A DNA stretch of 22,775 nt, from the NCBI GenBank assembly GCA_963656065.1, contig CAVKGV010000025.1:1-22775 (forward strand), read 5' to 3'. The translations under genes were made by a program, and so were the position numbers. The notes beneath the pieces are model-generated. The model had not been told where the DNA came from. It ran no database searches and was given only the letters and a program-made list of their open reading frames with translations. The stretch is from Hallerella sp963656065 (lineage in GTDB: Bacteria > Fibrobacterota > Fibrobacteria > Fibrobacterales > Fibrobacteraceae). Below are positions 6,152 through 12,055 of the stretch, piece by piece (position 1 is the first letter of the stretch; each line of letters opens with the position of its first letter).

Positions 6152-6190
6152 CGGTACGCGCGCGTGGAAAATGCGCGCATTCCCGTACCG
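6152..6190. repeat. Long inverted repeat (hairpin) in the regulatory gap
   Basis: CGGTACG (6152-6158) pairs with CGTACCG (6184-6190), and GCGCG (6160-6164) with CGCGC (6174-6178) inside it. No T-tract follows on either strand, so a simple terminator is unlikely. Confidence 0.5.
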
Positions 6191-6248
6191 GGCGCCGCGC
6201 GTGCGACGCCTCCGGGGAAAAGGGCGGGGCTCGTGGAGGGCCGGGTTC

Positions 6249-6425
6249 CTACCCTCCCGTCTCCAGCCCGTCCAGGAAGGCGATCGAGACGAACCACGTC
6301 CCGCATATCTTCTTCCCGGGTATCTTCCCGCCCCTCAGCCACCGCCGCACCGTCTCCGCGCTCATTCCCAGCCTCTCCGCCGCCTGCTTGGGGCACGTCC
6401 ACCTGACCTTCTTCTCCGTTTCCAT
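6249..6425 (-). CDS. Excisionase-like HTH_17 DNA-binding protein
   Basis: This 58-aa protein is a near-textbook small excisionase/MerR-type HTH domain: CPKQAAERLGMSAETVRRWL (helix-turn-helix) followed by RGGKIPGKKICGTWFV (wing) and FLDGL. Proteins of this size act as excisionases or as local transcription and replication factors. Two in-frame ATGs exist; the second is chosen because AGAGG lies 8 nt upstream, while the first (6431) would have almost no spacing. It is isolated on minus between two intergenic repeat regions. With no integrase in view, a regulator or late activator role is equally possible. Confidence 0.7.
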   Translation of the reverse strand: METEKKVRWTCPKQAAERLGMSAETVRRWLRGGKIPGKKICGTWFVSIAFLDGLETGG

Positions 6426-6431
6426 TCGCAT

Positions 6432-6829
6432 AGCCTCTTTCTTTCGGTGCGCAGGGGCGGGGGCTTCATCGTCCGGGTCCCGCGGACCTTACCGGACAAT
6501 ATCCGACTTTACGGAAGCCTACGCAAGCCGTTCGGACGGATTCCGTCAGCGTATCGCAAGCGGCAGCGAGAAGTAGCCCCCTGTGCGGAAAGTCGCGCGC
6601 CCGCGCATTCCGTCGCATATGTGGCTGTTTTCGATTTTAAGGCGCCTCCAAGGCGGTTTCCGCCTTTCCGTGAACAAAGTTCCGCCTGTGGCATAAAACG
6701 CCTTCAAACCGCCATTAAAACGCGAAATCCGGTTTTCTCCCGTTTTCCCGTAAACTTCTCGAAACCTTGGGAAAGTTTTGTTTACGTTTGTAAAAAATCG
6801 TTAAACTTTGGGAAAACCCGTAAAATGTA
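6432..6829. other. Intergenic region with repeated boxes, no convincing gene
   Basis: I see no frame here with a start signal and plausible protein. The left half is G+C-rich with small inverted repeats, including AAGGCGG/CCGCCTT (6650-6656 and 6660-6666, 3-nt loop). The right half turns A+T-rich. It contains AACYTTGGGAAA at 6763-6774 and 6804-6815 (41 bp apart), TTTAC/GTAAA inverted (6781-6785 and 6790-6794), and CCCGTAAA at 6747 and 6817. These boxes stand upstream of the toxin-operon promoter and are probably its control region. Confidence 0.5.
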
Positions 6830-6858
6830 TTGACAAATTGTAATACAGAACCTATATT
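6830..6858 (+). promoter_or_regulatory. Near-consensus promoter of the toxin-antitoxin operon
   Basis: TTGACA (6830-6835), a 17-bp spacer and TATATT (6853-6858) form an almost perfect sigma70 promoter. The expected transcription start, 7 nt after the -10 hexamer, is the A of the toxin ATG at 6865, implying a leaderless transcript. Confidence 0.85.
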
Positions 6859-6864
6859 CAGGGC

Positions 6865-7125
6865 ATGAAATTCATCGACCACGCATTCGGACGCTTCGAC
6901 GAAAGGACGTTCACCCCGGAAATGGCAGCAAGGCTCGTCCGCAGGAAAGCGCTCATCCGTCGCTCGAAATCCAACCCGAACCGCTATATCGCCATCGGGA
7001 AGGCGGACGGGAACGTCTGGGTGGTCGTGCTGGAAAAGGACCTTTACACGGTCGTCACCGCCAGAAGGGCGCACGACGACGAGGAGAAGCTATGGTATTC
7101 AAGGTGCTCGAAAAACCGAAAATGA
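6865..7125 (+). CDS. BrnT-like toxin (putative)
   Basis: This is an 86-aa basic protein. The second half, with RYIAIGKADGNVWVVVLEKDLYTVVTARRAHDDEEKLW split over residues about 46-78, follows the BrnT (RelE-fold ribonuclease) pattern: a beta strand ending in IG, a hydrophobic VWVVV strand, then TARRA..DEE..W. The N-terminal DHAFGRFDERTF part differs from standard BrnT, so family membership is probable rather than certain. BrnT toxins cleave RNA and are neutralised by the co-encoded antitoxin. The next gene overlaps its end by 34 nt and encodes an RHH-like protein, the usual partner order. It has its own strong promoter and no spaced Shine-Dalgarno. Confidence 0.6.
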   Translation: MKFIDHAFGRFDERTFTPEMAARLVRRKALIRRSKSNPNRYIAIGKADGNVWVVVLEKDLYTVVTARRAHDDEEKLWYSRCSKNRK

Positions 7126-7388
7126 CGGACGAGGAACTGGCCGAGTTCAACGCCAGCCTTGCGGACGAGTTCCGCGAAGGACTCGAGGACGGCTCCACGG
7201 TCGTTTCCGACGGGTCGTGGGAAGAGACGGTGCGCGCCATCAAGGCGAAAAAGGCGCGAAATGCCTCGAGGATGACGTCGTTCAGGCTCCCGGTGTGGGT
7301 CATCGAGGGGCTGAAGCGCAACGCGGCCAAGGGCGGGGTGAAGTTCAGCGAGTTCGCGATCGAGACGCTCTCCAAGGCGGCCATGTAG
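7092..7388 (+). CDS. BrnA-like (RHH) antitoxin (putative)
   Basis: This 98-aa protein has an acidic N-terminal half (TDEELAEFNASLADEF, EDGSTVV), a short linker, and a C-terminal ribbon-helix-helix-like end (MTSFRLPVWVIEGLKRNA, then FSEFAIETLSKAAM). The acidic toxin-binding part and basic DNA-binding part match the BrnA arrangement in general style, with the RHH strand at TSFRLP. A strong Shine-Dalgarno (GAGGAG) lies inside the toxin gene, so translation is coupled. As in related systems it probably represses the promoter at 6830. Confidence 0.6.
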   Translation: MVFKVLEKPKMTDEELAEFNASLADEFREGLEDGSTVVSDGSWEETVRAIKAKKARNASRMTSFRLPVWVIEGLKRNAAKGGVKFSEFAIETLSKAAM

Positions 7389-7397
7389 GGGCATTCC

Positions 7398-7691
7398 ATG
7401 TATTGTGCGGATTCCGTGAAGGTGGAAAGCGAGGACGATGACGGATATACCCGCCTCGAGGACTGGGACTGGTACAAGGAGATTTCCGCAAGGATGACCC
7501 CCGGCGACACCGTCAAGGCGGGCCGCGGCCTCCGCGGGTGGACGCAGAAGACGCTCGCGGAAAAGCTCGGCGTCTCCGTCCAGAACGTCTCCGAGATGGA
7601 GCGCGGCGTGCGCCCCGTCTCCCGGAAGATGGCCGCGAAGCTCGGCGAGGTCTTCGGCATGGACCCGGCGGCCTTTTTCAGGTTCGGCTGA
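7398..7691 (+). CDS. XRE-family HTH protein, third gene of the toxin operon
   Basis: This 97-aa protein has an acidic N-terminus (KVESEDDDGYTRLEDWDW) followed by a clear XRE helix-turn-helix (TQKTLAEKLGVSVQNVSEMERGVRPVS, about residues 50-76) and a closing helix. It resembles HigA/MqsA-type antitoxin domains more than lysogeny repressors. It lies 9 nt after the RHH gene, with AGGGG before the ATG, and the operon ends right after it. It may be a second regulator of the toxin operon or a regulator of the late genes that start 185 bp downstream. Confidence 0.75.
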   Translation: MYCADSVKVESEDDDGYTRLEDWDWYKEISARMTPGDTVKAGRGLRGWTQKTLAEKLGVSVQNVSEMERGVRPVSRKMAAKLGEVFGMDPAAFFRFG

Positions 7692-7718
7692 CCCCCGGAC
7701 GGCCTTTAATCGCGATTC

Positions 7719-7742
7719 AAGCCCCCTTTCCGGGGGCTTTTT
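7719..7742 (+). terminator. Rho-independent terminator of the toxin-antitoxin operon
   Basis: AAGCCCCC (7719-7726) pairs perfectly with GGGGGCTT (7732-7739) around a 5-nt loop, followed by a T run through 7742. It separates the toxin unit from the head genes, so the head genes must have their own promoter. Confidence 0.9.
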
Positions 7743-7810
7743 CCGTCCCGCGGGGAAATGGCGGGGGTGTCGCCGAAGCGCGCTTGAAGCGGACTTTTCG
7801 GCGTTTTTCT

Positions 7811-7868
7811 ACAGTCTTCGACAGCCTTGCACAGCGGAGGCCCCGGAGGGGGCGGGAGGGGCTAAATT
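7811..7868 (+). promoter_or_regulatory. Candidate late promoter 1 (head unit)
   Basis: TAAATT (7863-7868) ends 7 nt before the ATG at 7876. No -35 hexamer is present at 16-18 bp spacing. Upstream, ACAG starts three consecutive 10-bp units (7811, 7821, 7831), and TCTTCGACAG (7815-7824) lies 61 nt before the ATG. A small G+C hairpin (GCCCC/GGGGC, 7840-7853) lies between. The same arrangement recurs at 18909-18970. The best interpretation is an activator-dependent late promoter giving a leaderless mRNA. Confidence 0.5.
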
Positions 7869-7875
7869 CATCCGC

Positions 7876-8997
7876 ATGGTGACGAGGGACTATTCGGAAT
7901 TTCCGGTTCAGGCTTTCCGGCGCACGCCGGAGGGCTACCTGCAGGCGCACGTGCGTGCGACCTGCTCGGGCGTGTTCCCCTACCTCGCGGACGGGGGGCG
8001 GACGGTGAACCGGCTGCGCCCGGACTCGGAGGTCGGGGACGCGGAATCGGTGCGCTCGCTGAACTCGAAGCCGGTGACGCTCCGGCACCCGGACGAGGAC
8101 GTGACCCCGGACAACGCGAAGAGGCTGCAGGTGGGGTTCACGGGGACGGACGCGGAATGGGACGGCTCCTACGTCTCCGTCACGGTGACGGTGACCGACC
8201 GGGAGGCGATAGCGGCGATAGAGAACGGCGAGGTGGCCGCGCTTTCGTGCGGCTACAGCGCGGACCTCTCGGCGGACCCGGGGAACTGGCGCGGGAGCGC
8301 CTACGACGAGGTGATGTCCGGCATCCGCTACAACCACCTGGCCCTGGTGAAGGCGGGGCGGGCTGGCGACGGCGTGAGGTTCCGGGTTGGCGACAGCACC
8401 CTCGTGAAGAGTTTTTTCAACAACGACAGCAACCACGGCGGGAAGCCGGAGGGGGAACACATGAAGACGATGGTCATCGACGGCGTGCAGTGCCAGGCCG
8501 ACGAGGCGGTTGTCGCGCGCGTCCAAGAGCTCGAGAAGGGGCTGAGGGACGCACGGGACGAACTCGCGGAAACGAAGAAGGGACTGGACCGCGCGACGGC
8601 GGAACGGGACGCGGCGATCGCCGAGAACGGGAAACTCAAGGAGGCGCAGGTCTCCGACGCGGAGATCGCCCGTCTCGCGGACGAGAAAATCGCGCTGGTG
8701 GAAAGGGCGCGCTCGCTCGGCTGCGACTGCAAGGCGCAGGATTCCTCGGAATCCATCCGCAGGGCGGTCATCGGCAAGGCGTTCGGGGACCTGGACCTCG
8801 ACGGGAAGAGCGCGGACTACGTGTCGGCGATGTACGACGCGGCTGTGGCGTCGCTCGGCAAGTCCGGCAAGCCGGAAGCGAAGGGTTCGCCCCTCGCCCC
8901 CGACTGGTCGCATTTGGGCGACGGCGCGGAATGCGACCCGGAAGCCGCCTACCGCAGGATGTGCGAAGGCATCAACGGAAAAAGGAAGGAGGGCTAG
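7876..8997 (+). CDS. DUF2213 prohead protease/scaffold fusion
   Basis: This 373-aa protein is likely the capsid maturation protease joined to a scaffold. Residues 1-165 are DUF2213-like and keep features of the herpes/HK97-type prohead protease: KPVTLRHPDE (His71), VAALSCGYS (Ser124) and IRYNHLALV (His154), a plausible His-Ser-His triad. Residues about 210-265 are a coiled coil typical of internal scaffolds, and the C-terminus is helical. An internal ATG at codon 196 has its own strong ribosome-binding site. It is the first gene of the head unit. The usual terminase and portal genes upstream are missing, and it has no properly spaced Shine-Dalgarno at its own start. Confidence 0.75.
   Translation: MVTRDYSEFPVQAFRRTPEGYLQAHVRATCSGVFPYLADGGRTVNRLRPDSEVGDAESVRSLNSKPVTLRHPDEDVTPDNAKRLQVGFTGTDAEWDGSYVSVTVTVTDREAIAAIENGEVAALSCGYSADLSADPGNWRGSAYDEVMSGIRYNHLALVKAGRAGDGVRFRVGDSTLVKSFFNNDSNHGGKPEGEHMKTMVIDGVQCQADEAVVARVQELEKGLRDARDELAETKKGLDRATAERDAAIAENGKLKEAQVSDAEIARLADEKIALVERARSLGCDCKAQDSSESIRRAVIGKAFGDLDLDGKSADYVSAMYDAAVASLGKSGKPEAKGSPLAPDWSHLGDGAECDPEAAYRRMCEGINGKRKEG
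8461..8997 (+). CDS. Possible nested scaffolding protein (in-frame internal start)
   Basis: Inside the DUF2213 gene the string GGAGGGGG (8448-8455) lies 5 nt before an in-frame ATG. Initiation there would give a 178-aa protein consisting of the coiled-coil scaffold region only, as lambda Nu3 is made from within gene C. The location, exactly between the protease domain and the coiled coil, supports this. It remains a prediction. Confidence 0.45.
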   Translation: MKTMVIDGVQCQADEAVVARVQELEKGLRDARDELAETKKGLDRATAERDAAIAENGKLKEAQVSDAEIARLADEKIALVERARSLGCDCKAQDSSESIRRAVIGKAFGDLDLDGKSADYVSAMYDAAVASLGKSGKPEAKGSPLAPDWSHLGDGAECDPEAAYRRMCEGINGKRKEG

Positions 8998-9000
8998 GAC

Positions 9001-9486
9001 ATGGCTATTCCAGACGAAGACTTCACCGAGACCGTGGGGCTGCCGGGACTGATGTTCCCGTTCGTCCCGCACTCGATCGAGACGGGGCTCATGCAGGACG
9101 GAAAGGAATCCGGCGGGGGCTTCCCCGTTTACGGCAAGAAGGGCGGGGGCGACAAGGCGTACGCCTCGTTCCCGCAGGTCGCCGACTCCACGAAGGACGA
9201 CGGCTCGACCAAGGACGACCCGGACGGCTACCTCAAGGGCATCGCCGTGCGGACCCGGTTCGACTGCCACGACGAGGGCTACGCGAAGGGCGACCACGTG
9301 AACGTGCTGAAAAAGGGGCGCGTGTGGGTGCGCGTCCTCGGCGAGGTCCTTTCGGGACAGCCCGCCTACGTGAACACCACGAACAACGGCATCACCGCCG
9401 CGGCGACCGGCAACACGGCCATCCCGGGCGGCACCTTCAAGACCAGCGCCGCGGACGGCAAGCTCGCGCAGCTGGAAATCGCATAG
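9001..9486 (+). CDS. Putative capsid cement/decoration protein
   Basis: This 161-aa protein lies directly between the protease/scaffold and the major capsid gene, the usual place for the decoration protein of DUF2184-type phages. It is beta-rich and Gly/Asp/Thr-rich, with an IPDEDFTETVGLPGLMFP N-terminus and a final strand region (AYVNTTNNGITAAATGNTAI) typical of cement folds. GGAGGG lies 9 nt before the ATG. I do not recognise a specific Pfam family with certainty; the role comes from position and composition. Confidence 0.55.
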   Translation: MAIPDEDFTETVGLPGLMFPFVPHSIETGLMQDGKESGGGFPVYGKKGGGDKAYASFPQVADSTKDDGSTKDDPDGYLKGIAVRTRFDCHDEGYAKGDHVNVLKKGRVWVRVLGEVLSGQPAYVNTTNNGITAAATGNTAIPGGTFKTSAADGKLAQLEIA

Positions 9487-9500
9487 GGGAGGAAACCTAG

Positions 9501-10430
9501 ATGGCATTTTCGGAAAAACAGAGACTGAGCCTGTTGCGCCTCTTCGCGGTCGTCGCGACGGAGACCTACGGGCTGGAACGCGAGGCGCTCGACGCGACGA
9601 AGTTCGTCCCGGCGCAGGCGGGAATCGCGCCCTGGATCACCTCCTGGGCCTACAAGGTCGTGTCGGAAGTCGGCATGGCGAAGTTCATCAGCGACTACGC
9701 GGACGACCTGCCGCCGGTGTCGCGCCTGATGACGATGAAGTCCGTCGGCATCAAGACGATCGGCGACAGCTACGGCTACTCGGAGTTCGAGCTGCAGCAG
9801 TGGCTCACCGCGGGCGTGGACGTGTCGCGCGACGACGCCGAGACCGCCCGCCGCAAGATCGACGAGAAGGTGGACGAGGTCATCCTCGTCGGCGACGAGG
9901 AACAGGGCGTGACCGGGTTCTTCAACAACGAGAACGTGACGGTCGTCGCGTCCGCCGCCGGGGCGTCCGGCAAGACGGCGCTGAAGGACAAGACGGTGGA
10001 CGAGATCGTCGCCACGGTCCAGTCCTGGATCGATGCCGCCTACGCGATGAACAGGGGGACTATCACGCTCGACAGCGTCATCCTTCCGCATTCCGCGTTC
10101 AGCTACCTCGCCACGAAGCGCGTGAGCGACTACGACGGCACGACAATCCTGAATTACCTGAAGACGCTCTTCGCGGCGCAGGGCATCGCGAACTGGTCGG
10201 AAAGCCGCAAGCTCGACGGCATGGGCGGCAACGACACGGACGGCAAGGCTACCGACAGGGCCGTATTCTACAAGAAGGCGGCGAGCGTCGTCTCCTACGT
10301 GCTCCCCGTCCCGTTCCGCCAGAAGGAGCCGCAGCAGCACGCCCTGCACTACATGGTGCCGTGCTACGCGCGCATCGGCGGGACCGTCATCAAGAACCCG
10401 AAGGGCATCATCTACGCGGACGGCGTGTAG
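9501..10430 (+). CDS. Major capsid protein, DUF2184 family
   Basis: This 309-aa protein has the DUF2184 pattern: the N-terminal ITSWAYKVVSEVGMAKFIS segment, DYADDLPPVSRL, IKTIGDSYGYSEFELQQW, a helix with ARRKIDEKVDEVILVGDEE, then GVTGFFNN and a C-terminal half with ILPHSAFSYL and VPFRQKEPQQ. These proteins adopt the HK97 fold and build the head shell. The Shine-Dalgarno is GGGGAGGAAA. A strong terminator immediately follows, so this gene ends the high-expression head unit. Confidence 0.85.
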   Translation: MAFSEKQRLSLLRLFAVVATETYGLEREALDATKFVPAQAGIAPWITSWAYKVVSEVGMAKFISDYADDLPPVSRLMTMKSVGIKTIGDSYGYSEFELQQWLTAGVDVSRDDAETARRKIDEKVDEVILVGDEEQGVTGFFNNENVTVVASAAGASGKTALKDKTVDEIVATVQSWIDAAYAMNRGTITLDSVILPHSAFSYLATKRVSDYDGTTILNYLKTLFAAQGIANWSESRKLDGMGGNDTDGKATDRAVFYKKAASVVSYVLPVPFRQKEPQQHALHYMVPCYARIGGTVIKNPKGIIYADGV

Positions 10431-10450
10431 GAATTTTTCTCCTGGCTGGA

Positions 10451-10478
10451 GGGGCGCGGGCATCCTCGCGCCCCTTTT
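10451..10478 (+). terminator. Rho-independent terminator after the capsid gene
   Basis: GGGGCGCG (10451-10458) pairs perfectly with CGCGCCCC (10467-10474) around an 8-nt loop, followed by TTTT. No new promoter is evident before the next gene, so the tail genes probably depend on read-through and are expressed at a lower level than capsid protein. Confidence 0.85.
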
Positions 10479-10499
10479 CCTAGGGAAGGGACAGGAAAG

Positions 10500-10829
10500 A
10501 TGAAGAAGATTTACCTGAACAACACGCGGCACGCGTTCTCGTTCGGAAAGACGCTGCTGCTCCCCGGCTCGAACGCCTGCGAGGCGATCGACCCGAAGCT
10601 CTACCCGTCGCTCGCGGCGCTGCTGGAATCCGGCGAGCTTGAGGAGACGGCGGACACGGCCCGTGCCGCCCGCATGGCGAACACGCAGAAGGCGGCGGAC
10701 GCCATCGCGGCGCTCGGCAGGGGCGACGCGAAAACGAGGGACGCCGTTTCGAGACGCAAGCGGCAGCTCGACGAGCTGGACGGGCAGGCGGAAGAAGCCT
10801 CGAAGAAGACGGAACAGGCGGAGGGCTAG
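10500..10829 (+). CDS. Hypothetical head-region protein (109 aa)
   Basis: A beta-rich N-terminus (KKIYLNNTRHAFSFGKTLLLPGS) is followed by a long charged helix (residues about 45-109, with AARMANTQKAADAIAALG and RRKRQLDELDGQAEEA). Proteins with this plan are common just after the capsid gene in related phages and may be minor head or connector components. The start has AGGAAAG before it. No defined family is recognised. Confidence 0.6.
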   Translation: MKKIYLNNTRHAFSFGKTLLLPGSNACEAIDPKLYPSLAALLESGELEETADTARAARMANTQKAADAIAALGRGDAKTRDAVSRRKRQLDELDGQAEEASKKTEQAEG

Positions 10830-10833
10830 CCCA

Positions 10834-11238
10834 ATGGCGCTTTCACCGGAGGAACGCAAGGAGCTGCTCTCCTACCTTGAGGACGGCGTGGCGAAGGACC
10901 CGCGGCTGGAATCGTGGATTTCGGGCGCGTCGTTCCGGGTGGGCCGCTGCTACTTCGGCAAGGCCTACGTCTATGCGCTTTCGCTCATGGTCTCGCACAA
11001 GGCCGCGCTGGCGGACCTTGCAGCGCAGGGGGCTTCCGGCCCGGTGACGTCCAAGCGCGAGGGCGACCTTTCCGTTTCCTACGGGAACGGGGCTTCCGAC
11101 GGAAGCGACCTCTCGAAGACCGTCTTCGGGCAGGAATACCTGTCCCTGCTGCAACAGTACAGCCCGAGCCCCGGCGTGACCGGGGGCTTCTGCACGGGAG
11201 GGTTCGACGGTGGCGACGCTGTTCAATCGCTCCATTGA
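10834..11238 (+). CDS. DUF4054-like head-tail connector (adaptor) protein
   Basis: This 134-aa protein resembles DUF4054. A helical N-terminus (SPEERKELLSYLEDGVAKDPRLESWI) leads to a segment AYVYALSLMVSHKAALADLAAQG typical of the gp6/gp15-like adaptor fold, then a Gly/Ser-rich loop and FGQEYLSLLQQYSPS. Such adaptors sit below the portal. The ATG follows GGAGGG. Its end overlaps the next gene by 29 nt. Confidence 0.7.
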   Translation: MALSPEERKELLSYLEDGVAKDPRLESWISGASFRVGRCYFGKAYVYALSLMVSHKAALADLAAQGASGPVTSKREGDLSVSYGNGASDGSDLSKTVFGQEYLSLLQQYSPSPGVTGGFCTGGFDGGDAVQSLH

Positions 11239-11578
11239 GGCGGTGACGGAATCCGCCCCGTCCTACGCCCCGGACGGCTCGTACGTCCCGGGGACGTTCT
11301 CGGTACGGAAGGTCCGGGGGACGGTGCAGCCGATGTCCGGCATGGAGACGGTCCCCGCCGTGGCGGCGTCCCGCAACACGGGGACGGCCAAGGTGTATTC
11401 CTCCGAGCGGCTGGAGTTCCGGCGCGAGGGGGAAAACGCGGGCCGTGGCTACGTCAGGCTGGGCGGGGCGCTCTACGAACTCGTGGACGAGCTTCCGAAC
11501 CAAAACGGCCTCATCGACCACTGGAAATACATAGCCTGCCTCGTGCCCCCGTCGCAGGTGCCGGAGGCGCTGAGATGA
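11210..11578 (+). CDS. Head-closure/neck-like protein (122 aa)
   Basis: This 122-aa protein is predicted to be mostly beta: VRKVRGTVQPMSGMETVP, then AKVYSSERLEFRREG, then GYVRLGGALYELVDELPN and WKYIACLV. Length, position and strand pattern match head-closure (stopper) proteins, but I cannot name the family. The start is a GTG at 11210 with GGGAGGG 7 nt upstream inside the DUF4054 gene. The stop overlaps the next ATG (ATGA). Confidence 0.55.
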   Translation: MATLFNRSIEAVTESAPSYAPDGSYVPGTFSVRKVRGTVQPMSGMETVPAVAASRNTGTAKVYSSERLEFRREGENAGRGYVRLGGALYELVDELPNQNGLIDHWKYIACLVPPSQVPEALR

Positions 11579-12051
11579 GGACGGACGGGATAAGGGGGGC
11601 TGTCTGCTCGTTCTTCAACGGCCTCGAAAAATTTTCGGGCTGCCCTTTCGTCAAGTCGCCCGCGAACTCCGCGGCGCCGGTCGGTACATACATCGCCGTC
11701 CGCGTCGAGGGCGTGGAGCAGAGCGGCTCCATGACGGGGCCGCCGCCGGGCGAGGGGGCGACTTTCGCGTTCCAGCAGGTGGCCACGGTCTCGCTTGTCG
11801 AGGTCGAGGGCGACGGCGACTTCCTGCGCATGGCGCGGGACGCCATCCAGACGCGGGCTTTCCGTGACGCCGCGGCGAAGGCCGGGTTCACGGTCTGGGA
11901 CTGGACGTCGGTAGTCCCTGTCGACACCTTCGACGGGGAGTTCGTCGTCCGGCAATGGAGATTCACTTTCACCGCGAACTTCGCGGACACATTCACGGCG
12001 GACGTTCCGAAAATCGAGAGCGTCGAGCCGATAACCCTAAAGGGAGGATAG
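11575..12051 (+). CDS. LIC_12616-like neck / tail-terminator protein
   Basis: This 158-aa protein has an N-terminal helix, then PVGTYIAVRVEGVEQ, GATFAFQQVATVSLVEVEGD, a helix (LRMARDAIQTRAFRDAAAKAG) and WRFTFTANFADTFTADVPKIESV. This order is that of the LIC_12616-type tail-terminator proteins found just before DUF3383 sheaths. It overlaps the upstream stop by ATGA. It probably caps the tail at the head end. Confidence 0.65.
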   Translation: MRTDGIRGAVCSFFNGLEKFSGCPFVKSPANSAAPVGTYIAVRVEGVEQSGSMTGPPPGEGATFAFQQVATVSLVEVEGDGDFLRMARDAIQTRAFRDAAAKAGFTVWDWTSVVPVDTFDGEFVVRQWRFTFTANFADTFTADVPKIESVEPITLKGG

Positions 12052-12055
12052 GACG

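Noticed and set aside
6650..6668. Hairpin AAGGCGG/CCGCCTT as a terminator
   Set aside because: The T run after it is only three bases and no gene ends nearby, so a terminator call is not supported.
6509..6694. Small minus-strand frame in the 6432-6829 gap
   Set aside because: No ribosome site, Arg/Cys-rich composition and no resemblance to a protein.
7717..9507. A 596-codon open frame on the minus strand opposite the head genes
   Set aside because: It is an antisense shadow caused by high G+C codon bias; it lies opposite recognisable DUF2213 and cement genes and has Arg/Val/His-rich nonsense composition.
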